From Thiorhodospira sibirica ATCC 700588 (GTDB taxonomy: Bacteria > Pseudomonadota > Gammaproteobacteria > Ectothiorhodospirales > Ectothiorhodospiraceae): a stretch of DNA of 44,448 bases. A program made the position numbers and the translations under genes. The DNA lies in NCBI RefSeq assembly GCF_000227725.2, contig NZ_MU255056.1, forward strand, positions 1,762,005 to 1,806,452, read 5' to 3'. Positions 16,615 to 24,499 of this stretch are shown here, one piece after another (the first letter of the stretch is position 1; each line of letters begins with the position of its first letter). The notes under the pieces are model-generated. The model worked only from the letters and a program-made list of their open reading frames with translations. It was not told where the DNA came from and did no database searches.

Positions 16615-18141
16615 TTAAGCGTCGTCTTCGGGGTGTTTATAATAATGCAAGGTGTAGGTGCTACCGCCCTGCAGGAGACGAAATTCCACCTGATGCCAAC
16701 CCGCTGCGACATTGGCAAAATTCACCGTGGCGCGCAGATGTCCTTGGGCATTGGTCACACCGACCCGCCCACTGCCATCACCGTGCGCATAGGTCACCGG
16801 AAAAGGCGTGCGCCCCTCGGCGGTGAGGGCAATGCGCTGATCCGCCAGCCCGATACCGGTCACCCGATCCAGCGCCAGGGGATCCAGCCGGTCACGCGCC
16901 AGCAAATCCACCTCGCAACGATCCCCGGCACAGCGGTAGCGTCCCAACAACTCGGCGGCATCCGGCCCCAGAATCCGCACCCGCGAAGGCGGCCCCGGAT
17001 GGGTGAAGAAGTCGATATTGATCGCCTCCGTACCGGGTAACTGTGCCGATACCTGAATATTGGCTGTGGTGCAAGCATCACCATCCGTGGCCAGGACGCC
17101 GCTGCTAAAGCCGGTTTGTCCTGACATCACCACCTGCGCCGTTCCGGGCAGGCCGATCTGATAATGAATATCTGGCTGAAATGCCGGATAAGGCGGGATC
17201 AATAATTCCGGCGGTAGAAAAGTCCCGGCAGCGGCCAGCACACACAGCTGAAATTCATGCGTGGTATTGGCCTTCAGCTCACGCGCAGACACCAGCACGC
17301 GATGTTCCGCCTGCGCCGGCGGCGGCAGGAATTTCACCTGCGGATGATCCAGAACCACGCTCACCTGATGATCCGCCGTATGCGCCACCAAAATCACCTG
17401 TTGCAGGCTGCGACTGTCGGGAAAGGCAAACCAGGTATGCACCTGACCAAATTCATCGGTATAGCCGGTATCCATGATACTGCCATGTTCACCATAGCTG
17501 ATCACATAGGGAACATTGATCCCCGTATCAAACTCCCGCGTCAATAACGGCTCATCCGCACTGGTGCGCAGACAGTCGGGCGTACACCCGGGAATAGTGA
17601 GCGACTCAATGCGTCGCACCCCAAGATGATAGGCATTAATGGCCTCACCCACAGGACGTAACAACACTTCATCATGGAGCCGCACCCCGCGCGCCAGCAA
17701 ATTGCCCAAAGGAATATACAGTAAGCGATCATTTTCCACCGGATCCGCCGTCCGTCCCTGAATCAAAAACTCACCAGGCGGATTCGCTGGATAATGGCGC
17801 AAACTGCCATCCAGCAAACGAAAATGAATCGGCGTACCCGGCTCTACCGGATACCCATCCTCTGCCAAGGCTACCACGCTGATCGGCTGAATGGTCCAGC
17901 CATCAAACGACTGCGCATGCACAGACACCGACTCGCCCGCCGTCACCGCATCCACATACGTCCCCAAAAACTGCAGCGAATGCACCGGACGCTCAAGCCC
18001 ACGCAACTCATCCGGAATCGGCTGGGCAGGCTCAGGATTATTGCTGCTGCTATTACACCCATAAAGCCCGACCAACCCCAGCAAACACACGCCCACTAGC
18101 AGGCTTAAGCGATATATCGCCACTTGATGCTCCTCCGTCAT
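16615..18141 (-). CDS. Lipoprotein of unknown function
   Basis: This 508-residue protein starts with a hydrophobic signal ending in a lipobox, VGLYGC, with the lipidation cysteine at C29. A low-complexity SSSNNPEPAQP linker follows, so the protein is membrane-anchored and exported. The rest is beta-strand-rich with short repetitive motifs and few lysines, suggesting several Ig-like domains. Examples are VKFLPPPAQAEHRVLVSARE and GRVGVTNAQGHLRATVNF. Six cysteines in the mature region could form disulfides. I recognise no catalytic motif or named family. It is flanked by repeat DNA and the mobile island. A surface or periplasmic structural role is a guess. Confidence 0.85.
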   Translation of the reverse strand: MTEEHQVAIYRLSLLVGVCLLGLVGLYGCNSSSNNPEPAQPIPDELRGLERPVHSLQFLGTYVDAVTAGESVSVHAQSFDGWTIQPISVVALAEDGYPVEPGTPIHFRLLDGSLRHYPANPPGEFLIQGRTADPVENDRLLYIPLGNLLARGVRLHDEVLLRPVGEAINAYHLGVRRIESLTIPGCTPDCLRTSADEPLLTREFDTGINVPYVISYGEHGSIMDTGYTDEFGQVHTWFAFPDSRSLQQVILVAHTADHQVSVVLDHPQVKFLPPPAQAEHRVLVSARELKANTTHEFQLCVLAAAGTFLPPELLIPPYPAFQPDIHYQIGLPGTAQVVMSGQTGFSSGVLATDGDACTTANIQVSAQLPGTEAINIDFFTHPGPPSRVRILGPDAAELLGRYRCAGDRCEVDLLARDRLDPLALDRVTGIGLADQRIALTAEGRTPFPVTYAHGDGSGRVGVTNAQGHLRATVNFANVAAGWHQVEFRLLQGGSTYTLHYYKHPEDDA

Positions 18142-18416
18142 GAAATAAAAATAACGCCGTATTGCGCGCCAGCCGCCGCGCAGGATTCACCTCATACACA
18201 CACGCAATACTAACAAGCCCCAAGGCGTTTGGGCAGTGTATCCGTCGATAAGACCTTGCCATATTTCCTGACCTCGCGCTCCCAGGGGCTTACTCACATT
18301 GCAACAGTTCGTTGAGTTGTTCGCGGCTGAGGTGGAGCAGTAAGGTGTGGAACGTGGACTGCGCGCAGCGCATCCGGGGCTGCGCCTGACGGTGGTGAGG
18401 AAGCTGTCGCCGGACT

Positions 18417-18451
18417 CCCCTCCTTTTTAAGGAGGGGTGGCGCGTAGCGCC
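18417..18451. repeat. Double-hairpin dispersed-type repeat
   Basis: CCCCTCCTT(18417-18425)/AAGGAGGGG(18429-18437) forms a 9-bp perfect stem with a 3-base loop. GGCGC/GCGCC (18439-18451) forms a second stem directly after. The combination with a GGGGTGGTT tail resembles small REP-like repeats found between genes in many genomes. It sits at the entrance of the mobile island. The DNA from 18142 to 18416 holds no gene I can support. Confidence 0.5.
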
Positions 18452-18462
18452 GGGGTGGTTAG

Positions 18463-18658
18463 ATGATCGAAGCGCAAACCGCCAACACGGTGGAGTTGAG
18501 CCATGTGCTGGTGCTGGAGACCGAGCACCAAGACATGCGCGAACAGTGGTTGAGACGCTTGCTGAAGAACCCGTTGGTGTGTCCAACCGAGATCATGCAG
18601 CCGTTGGCGATGGCCGAACTGGCGCAGGCAGCCCGTCACGATCAGACGGTGTGCCTGA
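18463..18658 (+). pseudogene. Relic of an IS4-type transposase, split by the IS5-family element
   Basis: The reading frame encodes DMREQWLRRLLKNPLVCP and AELAQAARHDQTVCLR, which resembles the region around the first catalytic aspartate in IS4-family DDE transposases (typically ending VCLRMD). The IS5-family element starts at 18659. Joining the DNA across the element, with one copy of the 3-base duplication removed, continues VCLRMIERSF and then stops at 19573. The relic was therefore already truncated before the second element arrived. Confidence 0.55.
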
Positions 18659-19547
18659 GAGGCTGTTTGGAAATTAATCGCGTAATGGCTTAACCTACGA
18701 TTTTTTCTAGGAAGTGGCCCACATGCCCTAGAAATGCAGCAAGAAGATTCGCAAAAAAACGCTACCCGAGTCACCTCAGCGACGGCGCCTGGAAGGCGAT
18801 CAAGCCGCTGTTGCCGGGCGCCCCGGTCGGGCGCCCTCGTAAGCTCAGCATGCGCCAAGTCATCAATGCGATCTTCTATGTCCTGCAGACGGGCTGCCAG
18901 TGGCGTCAGCTGCCGCGCGACTTTCCTGCCTGGTCGGCAGTGTACTATGACTTCAATCGCTGGCGGCGCGATGGAACCTGGCAGCGTCTTTATGACAGGC
19001 TACGCGCTCGGCTACGGCAACGCCACGGGCGTCACAAGCATCCAAGCGCCGGGTGTCTGGACAACCAAAGCGTCAAGACCACGGCGATCCCTGGTGAGCG
19101 CGGCTATGACGCCGGCAAGAAGATCAAGGGCCGCAAACGCCATCTTCTGGTCGATACCCTGGGGCTGGTGCTGGCCGTCGTTGTCACCGCCGCCAGCGTG
19201 CAAGACCGTGATGGGGCGCGCCAACTCCTGTGCCATCTCCCCGGTCATTGCAAAAAGCTGCGCAAAATCTGGGTTGACGGCGGCTACAGTGGACGCCTGG
19301 TTGACTGGGTTGCCCAGCGCTTTCGTTTCGTCTTGACGGTGGTCTTGCGTCCCAAGGAGCGCCGAGGGTTTGTTTTGTTGCCGCGACGCTGGGTTGTTGA
19401 GCGGACCTTTGGCTGGCTGAACCACTCACGCCGTCTGAGCAAGGACTACGAGCGCTTGATGTCGAGCAGCGAAGCCTGGATTTATCTCGCAATGATTCGA
19501 CTGATGGCTAACCGCTTGGTTTGAGGCGGTAGTTTCCAAACAGCTTC
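18659..19547 (+). mobile_element. IS5-family (IS427 subgroup) insertion sequence, 889 bp, complete
   Basis: The element has terminal inverted repeats GAGGCTGTTTGGAAA (left) and its near-complement TTTCCAAACAGCTTC (right). A 3-bp TGA duplication flanks it at 18656-18658 and 19548-19550. Size, end sequence and a TNA-type target duplication fit the IS427 subgroup. It carries one transposase read through a frameshift. Intact ends and an exact duplication imply recent insertion. Its host gene is a relic transposase, so the insertion itself did little harm. Confidence 0.88.
18734..19524 (+). CDS. IS5-family transposase, needs -1 frameshift at A7
   Basis: The DDE transposase begins at ATG 18734 (MQQEDSQK). 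At a run of seven A (18753-18759) the frame must slip by -1 to continue KRYPSHLSDGAWKAIKPLLP and GRPRKLSMRQVINAIFYVLQ. The remaining catalytic sequence shows the first aspartate in LDNQSVKTT, the second in WVDGGYSG and the glutamate in VVERTFGWLNHSRRL. Without slippage the frame lacks any ATG until an internal TTG at 18811, which would cut off the conserved N-terminus. Homopolymer slippage, ribosomal or transcriptional, is common in this subgroup, so I treat the gene as functional. A sequencing error in the A-run is the alternative. Confidence 0.8.
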
Positions 19548-19624
19548 TGAGAATGATCGAGAGATCTTTCTAAAAACGGTCATCCCCAGTCGAAAGGCCA
19601 CCAAGACATTTTTAGGAGGGTAGC

Positions 19625-20208
19625 ATGCCCAAGCCCAAATTAGATCCCGAGGAGCAAGAGCTTCTGGAGGCATACGAGTCCGGAGAGCTCGAGTCAGATC
19701 TGGATGCTGATCGTCGGGAGTACTTGTCGAAGGCAGCGGAAGAAGCGTTCAAGAAAGACAAGCGGATCAATATACGTATCTCCAGTCGCGACTTGGAAGC
19801 ACTTCAACGTCGGGCGCTGGAAGAGGGGCTTTAACGGTTCGCTAAAAAGTTTTCAAATGTTTTTGTATCTTCACTCACATATTGCGCAGATTGACCACTC
19901 GTCGCGAGTGCCTATCGCCTTGGCTTTTCCGCCCGCTTATCGCACCATTTGCTTCGGCGTGATAACCAAGCACCACCGGTCGCGACGCGCTCAGGCGAGA
20001 CCTTAAACGCACGCAAGAGTTAGATAAGACGGGTTCGCCCGCACTGGCGTTGACGGCGTGAACAGATTTATTCAGCTTCGTGCAAGTTTGGGTAGGTTTT
20101 TATGAGCGGCTTCCTTACCAGTCTCTGGTATCAAGTGTTCTGCACAAGTATGTTTCCGGCGGGCTCATGGACGTCTCTGCTAACAAGTCAGGCCAGCGGA
20201 CGCGCTAA
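19625..20208 (+). pseudogene. CopG-like antitoxin gene split by a 276-bp insertion
   Basis: A strong ribosome binding site (TTAGGAGGG) precedes ATG 19625. The first 69 codons encode KPKLDPEEQELLEAYESGEL and KKDKRINIRISSRDLEALQR, the start of a CopG/ribbon-helix-helix type antitoxin. It breaks at LEEGL (19831). The missing end is found at 20113-20208 (PYQSLVSSVLHKYVSGG), so the ancestral protein read EEGLPYQSLVSSVLHKYVSG. Direct GGCTT copies at both junctions mark a target duplication. The 5' part still makes a short protein containing the DNA-binding-type strand, so residual repression is possible. The partner toxin gene is missing; upstream lies IS debris. Confidence 0.82.
19832..20107. mobile_element. 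276-bp insertion of unknown type flanked by GGCTT
   Basis: Bounded by GGCTT at 19827-19831 and at 20108-20112, this DNA interrupts the antitoxin reading frame exactly. It has no clear terminal inverted repeats and no convincing gene. It contains a CACTCGTCGCGAGTG palindrome (about 19895-19909) and a GTTAGAT motif near 20019. It could be a small non-autonomous element or an IS remnant. I do not recognise it. Confidence 0.55.
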
Positions 20209-20233
20209 CGTGCGCCGCTGCCTTCTGCGTTCG
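20179..20233 (+). repeat. Integron attC-like recombination site candidate
   Basis: GCTAACAAGTC is followed by an AGG-CAGCGG stem arm, the loop-side CGCTAACG, the returning CCGCTG-CCT arm and a closing GCGTT. Arrangement and size (about 55 bases) follow integron attC sites, with TAAC and GCGTT as the outer simple-site cores. The end of the antitoxin frame runs into it, as cassette genes often do. The right core reads GCGTTCG instead of GCGTTAG. No integrase gene is in the window. Confidence 0.45.
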
Positions 20234-20579
20234 GCAGGAAAGCTTCACAGAAGGAGGTGAATATCTAATATATCAATCTCAATTATCGGTCCCTACCGAC
20301 AAGCCAGAAGGCGCATTAGCGCTGACGATCGGCCCTGGGCAGATGATCTTCGTTCGGTAGTCCTGTAGAAAGTAGTGAATGGTTATTCCGCGGTGACAGG
20401 CAAGGTTTGGTTATAATGGTGAACGAAATACCAGATAGCTCCAATAACGAGAGGGCTTTTCTAACTAAACGAGACACGCGTTGCCGATTGGCGCGCTGTC
20501 CGGGTCACGGTTAGGGTCTGGTGGTGATGACCAAGGCTTTCGCATTGGCCCTTAGTTTGAGTATCATGGAAACACAGGA
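20234..20579. other. Island DNA without a recognised gene
   Basis: This stretch between the attC-like site and the recognisable intron fragment has no open frame worth calling. A ribosome-binding-like AAGGAGGTGAATATC at about 20250 has no following ATG in reach. Part of it may be further intron sequence, because the intron core would continue leftward here. I cannot place its domains with confidence. Confidence 0.3.
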
Positions 20580-20953
20580 CGCTATAGAGCAGATCTCGCC
20601 GGAATAAGAACATAAACTTTCAGTCCATAACCGCCGCATTTACCCGATCCCCTGCACCTGATGGGCTTCGTCACCTTGTGCTGACTCGCCCGGGGACTGA
20701 GCCTTATATGCGATTTACTCGCCCCATCCCTGGGGCTCGCCCTTCGGGCTAGGCTGCGGCTGTTCAAAATCGCTCCCGGCGATTTTATCTGTACGTTGGC
20801 TCACACCTTTGCGCTCGGGCTTCCTTCAGACATTCCCTCACGGGTTTGCCCTTGCCGTCGGCGAGTAGTTACAGTCGTCCACAGTGTGGACATCACAGGT
20901 ACTCCTACAGGGGACTTTCACCCCATCAGTTCATGCCCATGCCGGGCGTACAC
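20580..20953 (-). ncRNA. Group II intron, 5' fragment (domain I region)
   Basis: Read on the minus strand from 20953, the sequence starts GTGTACGCCCGGCATGGG, followed by GGGGTGAAAGTCCCC. It continues with GAGGGAATGTCTGAAGGAAG, CATATAAGGCTC, GGTGACGAAGCCC and finally ATGTTCTTATTCCGG. These are hallmark conserved segments of bacterial group II intron domain I and following core, in the correct order. No intron reverse transcriptase and no domain V follow on this side, so it is truncated. An extra roughly 70-base GC-rich insert lies in the core (about 20712-20785). The exon at 20954 onward leads into the HNH gene on the opposite strand. Confidence 0.72.
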
Positions 20954-21024
20954 AATCGGCTGTTGTCGGACGTGCCTATGCTGCGCTCCGGCATGCCGCA
21001 AAGCCGGGCGTTGCATAATAAAAA

Positions 21025-21768
21025 ATGGCATTAGAACTAACAAAAGAACAATGGATTGAGATTTTGCTAAATTCTGAACTTACAAAAGAAGTCGATCTGG
21101 CCATGTTCCAGGCAATCTACTCTTTTGATGGCCACAAAGCCTATGCTAGTCAAGTCGGCATGTTGCTTGGTTACAAAGGGAAGTCGCCTCATGCGCCGCT
21201 AAATTCTGAAATCGGGCTATACGCAAAACGAATCGCTAAACTCTATGACATAGAATTAACAAAAAGAACCGAGAAGAAATATAAGTTCTGGGATCTTTTC
21301 TTTAACGGCTGGGAAGAGGGAAGGTATTTTATATGGGAGCTTAAATCACCTCTGGTAGAGGCGTTAAGAGAGTGTAAATTAACAGGCGAGCACCCATACC
21401 CGGAAGAAATAGAAATACCGGAAAGCACTGAGAGTCTGTCTGAAGGGTTAAAAAAGACAGTTATAGTAAATACCTATGAGAGAAATTCAAGAGCAAGGAA
21501 TCTCTGCATTAACCATTGGGGTACAAAATGTAGTGTCTGTGGATTCGATTTTGAAACAATCTATGGCAATTTATGGGCCGGTTATATACACGTTCATCAT
21601 TTAATACCCGTTTCAAAAATAGGCAAGGCTTATAAAGTTGATCCTGTAAATGATTTGTGTCCCATTTGTCCAAATTGCCATGCAATGGTTCATGCAAAAA
21701 GTCCTCCGTTATCAATCACTGAACTGCAAGAAATCATGGAGTCTGTGAATGTCACAAACTCTCAGTAA
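21025..21768 (+). CDS. HNH endonuclease, horizontally acquired
   Basis: This 247-residue protein ends in an HNH nuclease domain (about residues 165-235): CSVCGFDF, then IHVHHLIPVSKIG, then NDLCPICPNCHAMVHA. This gives the catalytic His pair, the structural cysteines and the final His. The N-terminal 110 residues (DLAMFQAIYSFDGHKAYASQ, LYAKRIAKLY) resemble the extension seen in McrA-type putative restriction nucleases, so defence against modified DNA is plausible but unproven. The gene is clearly AT-richer and uses ATA and AAA codons unlike its neighbours. There is no ribosome binding site before ATG 21025. It lies between two group II intron fragments that run on the opposite strand. Confidence 0.85.
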   Translation: MALELTKEQWIEILLNSELTKEVDLAMFQAIYSFDGHKAYASQVGMLLGYKGKSPHAPLNSEIGLYAKRIAKLYDIELTKRTEKKYKFWDLFFNGWEEGRYFIWELKSPLVEALRECKLTGEHPYPEEIEIPESTESLSEGLKKTVIVNTYERNSRARNLCINHWGTKCSVCGFDFETIYGNLWAGYIHVHHLIPVSKIGKAYKVDPVNDLCPICPNCHAMVHAKSPPLSITELQEIMESVNVTNSQ

Positions 21769-21776
21769 ATCGCATA

Positions 21777-21875
21777 ATCGGATAGCCGGGGGTTTTTCTC
21801 CCCCGGCCTCCACAACACCCCGCATGTGGGTCTGCACGGGGCGTTTCCTCTGGAGTTCAAAGGAGAATGCTGATA
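21777..21875 (-). ncRNA. Group II intron, 3' end (domains V and VI)
   Basis: On the minus strand, a stem of the form GCCCCGTGCAGACCCACATG then CGGGGTGTT has the layout of catalytic domain V. It is followed by GTGGAGGCCGGGGG, a short loop and CCCCCGGCTATCCGAT, a domain VI hairpin with the usual intron 3' terminus. The remainder of the intron, including the maturase gene, is missing or unrecognisable upstream (21876-21980). The intron ends nine bases after the HNH stop codon. The exact last base is uncertain by one or two positions. Confidence 0.72.
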
Positions 21876-21982
21876 TGGTGAGCTTCAACGCGGCTTATCC
21901 AACGCATTGCCAAGGCCGTTTCACTTTTGAAGGCGATCAGAAGAAAATGTCTCTGCTTGGCGGTTGATAAGGTAGGCGATAT

Positions 21983-22399
21983 ATGGTTTTAAATCGTTGT
22001 GGTGCGGTGCGACAACGGGGGTTTTCTCTGTTGGAGGTGTTGGTGGCTTTTGCGATTATGGCATTGGCGCTGGGTGTGTTGTTGCAGGTGTTTTCAGGTG
22101 GTCTGCGCGGGACGGTGCAAACCAGTCAGTATGTTATGGCGGCTGCTCTGGCGGAATCCAAACTGGAGGCGCTGGGTGTTAGCGAGGCTTTGCGCGAGGG
22201 CGAGCAGGTCGGGGTGTTTGCGACGCATCCGGAGTATTCCTGGCGTTTAGTGGTGCGCCCTTATGAAGGTGCGACTCCCTGGCCGGTGGAGTTTGCGGAT
22301 GTGCGCTTATGGGCGCTTGAGCTGGAGGTTATGTTTGGGCAGGCATCGCAGCGTAGTGTGCAGTTTTCCACCCTAAAACTTGGGCAACTCGGGCCATAG
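21983..22399 (+). CDS. gspI: Type II secretion minor pseudopilin GspI, orphan
   Basis: This 138-residue prepilin-like protein has the prepilin peptidase site QRGFSLLEVLVAFAIMALAL, cleaved after the glycine, with the +5 glutamate and the hydrophobic assembly helix. The rest matches GspI minor pseudopilins (ALAESKLEALG). GspI normally sits in a gsp operon between gspH and gspJ; here no other gsp gene is present. Upstream is intron debris and downstream bioD overlaps it tail to tail by 27 bases. The surrounding operon was probably lost or moved by the island. It may be expressed but is unlikely to function alone. Confidence 0.8.
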   Translation: MVLNRCGAVRQRGFSLLEVLVAFAIMALALGVLLQVFSGGLRGTVQTSQYVMAAALAESKLEALGVSEALREGEQVGVFATHPEYSWRLVVRPYEGATPWPVEFADVRLWALELEVMFGQASQRSVQFSTLKLGQLGP

Positions 22400-23095
22400 G
22401 GCGGGGAGGAGCGGTGTGAGGCATTGGTGGGCCTCGGCGGCGGTGGGGTGATGCGGGAAGCGGATGATCGGCTGGTCAAGATAGGTGCGCAGATCGGCGG
22501 CATTGTCCATCTGCTGGGGTTGCGTGCCCGTAGCTTCAACGTGGTTGAGGATAACTGCAGCAAGCACCAGGCCGCGTTGTTTGAGGGCCAGGGCATTGAG
22601 CAGGACGTGGTTGATGACGCCTAAGCGATCCGGGGCGACCAGCAGCACGGGCCAACCCAGCGCGCAGGCCAGATCCACATTCAGCCCATCATCGCTCAGC
22701 GGGGAGTATAGACCGCCCGCCCCTTCAACCAGCCATAGCGTATGCGCTGGGTCGCTCTCTTGGGGGATGCAGGCCTGGATGAGCTGGGATAGGCTCAAGG
22801 CCATTCCTTCAAGCTGGGCGGCCCGGGCGGGCGATAGGGCATGACGCAGCCTGTAGGGGGTCACCTGGGCAAGGGATTGGGCACTACCGGCGGCGTGATG
22901 CAGGGCGGCGCCATCCGCCGGTAAAAGTCCCTTGGGTCCGACGGAACAGCCAGATTCGACCGGCTTTCTGACGCACAGCGGATAGCCCAGGCTGTGCAAA
23001 AGCCGCAGCAGCGCACACGCCACCACTGTTTTGCCTACTCCCGTATCGGTGCCGGTGACAAAAACGCCGCGAGGTAAACGAGGAGTGCTGTGCAT
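22373..23095 (-). CDS. bioD: Dethiobiotin synthetase BioD
   Basis: BioD closes the ureido ring of dethiobiotin using ATP and CO2, the second-to-last step of biotin synthesis. The protein begins PRGVFVTGTDTGVGKTVVAC, with the P-loop GTDTGVGKT, and has RKPVESGC and LWLVEGAGGLYSPL. A start at 23152 would overlap trxA and add residues not seen in the family; ATG 23095 gives 240 residues and is preferred. No other bio gene is nearby. Its product ultimately feeds the biotinylated PycB encoded further right. Its 3' end overlaps gspI on the other strand. Confidence 0.95.
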   Translation of the reverse strand: MHSTPRLPRGVFVTGTDTGVGKTVVACALLRLLHSLGYPLCVRKPVESGCSVGPKGLLPADGAALHHAAGSAQSLAQVTPYRLRHALSPARAAQLEGMALSLSQLIQACIPQESDPAHTLWLVEGAGGLYSPLSDDGLNVDLACALGWPVLLVAPDRLGVINHVLLNALALKQRGLVLAAVILNHVEATGTQPQQMDNAADLRTYLDQPIIRFPHHPTAAEAHQCLTPLLPALWPELPKF

Positions 23096-23135
23096 GAGAA
23101 GACGTGGATGATGGCGGCGCGTGCGCGGGCTGGCT

Positions 23136-23462
23136 TTAGATATTTTGGTCAATAAACGCGGTCAGCTGGGATTTGGACAATGCGCCAACCTTGGTGGCTT
23201 CGACATTGCCGCCCTTAAACAGCATCAGGGTGGGAATCCCGCGAATGCCATAACGCGGCGGTGTGCCCGGATTTTCATCAATATTGAGTTTGGCCACTTT
23301 CAAACGCCCGGCATATTCATCAGCGATTTCGTCGAGAATCGGCGCAATCATCTTGCAGGGGCCACACCACTCGGCCCAGTAGTCAACCAAAACGGGCTGG
23401 TCGGATTTTAATACCTCGGTTTCAAAGCTTGCATCAGTGATATAAGCAATGTTTTCACTCAC
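23136..23462 (-). CDS. trxA: Thioredoxin
   Basis: This 108-residue cytoplasmic thioredoxin has the active site WCGPCK (C33, C36), [11 protein letters not shown] and the cis-proline loop [14 protein letters not shown], all standard. The usual P in [12 protein letters not shown] is slightly longer than in E. coli. It keeps protein thiols reduced and donates electrons to ribonucleotide reductase and others. A pair of strong hairpins lies upstream, between it and adk. Confidence 0.97.
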   Translation of the reverse strand: MSENIAYITDASFETEVLKSDQPVLVDYWAEWCGPCKMIAPILDEIADEYAGRLKVAKLNIDENPGTPPRYGIRGIPTLMLFKGGNVEATKVGALSKSQLTAFIDQNI

Positions 23463-23527
23463 AACGATAACCTCTGTTTTTTAAAGACATAAAGCACTAC
23501 TACAGTAGCGCTTGAATCAGGAGAACA

Positions 23528-23600
23528 GGCACTTCCCCCGCACGCAGTGTGCCGGGGAAGTGCCAAGACACGCAAAGCCTGCAGGGTATGCAGGCTTTGC
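23528..23600 (-). terminator. Two tandem perfect hairpins between adk and trxA
   Basis: The first hairpin has 16-bp arms with one mismatch (23528-23543 and 23549-23564; outer arm GGCACTTCCCC). The second has perfect 12-bp arms GCAAAGCCTGCA/TGCAGGCTTTGC (23572-23583 and 23589-23600). They are eight bases apart. Neither has a following T-run on the minus strand, so they may be a rho-type boundary, an RNA-stability element or a leader structure for trxA rather than a classical terminator. Confidence 0.5.
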
Positions 23601-23738
23601 ACGTTAGGAACGAGCACTCAAGGCGCTGCCAGATCGCATAACCCTGGGGCTACAACTGGAAAGGCGATGGGTGCCCGGACCCTCAGTATGGTCACAGGCA
23701 CAAGAAGGATCAGCTCCAAAAGCGCATATGCGCAGACG

Positions 23739-24407
<669 letters not shown>

Positions 24408-24499
24408 TCATCAATTAGCAATGGCAAGCGGCGAATATTCGCACACTTTGTTGTTTTTATATACCCGGCCCAATCCCCGTGCTGGCAACGGGCGGCGGC

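Noticed and set aside
18734-19336. Separate 200-residue protein in the IS5 element
   Set aside because: Beyond the A7 site this is the wrong frame of the transposase; only its first residues are used before the shift.
19832-20107. The 276-bp insertion as a complete integron cassette
   Set aside because: It has a GTTAGAT motif, but no paired attC arms and no gene could be shown.
20954-21024. Second full attC site before the HNH gene
   Set aside because: GGGCGTTGCAT is suggestive, but the matching outer core is absent next to the intron, so only a half-site at best.
21749-21967. Plus-strand 72-codon frame after the HNH gene
   Set aside because: It overlays the group II intron domains V and VI and shows no protein family.
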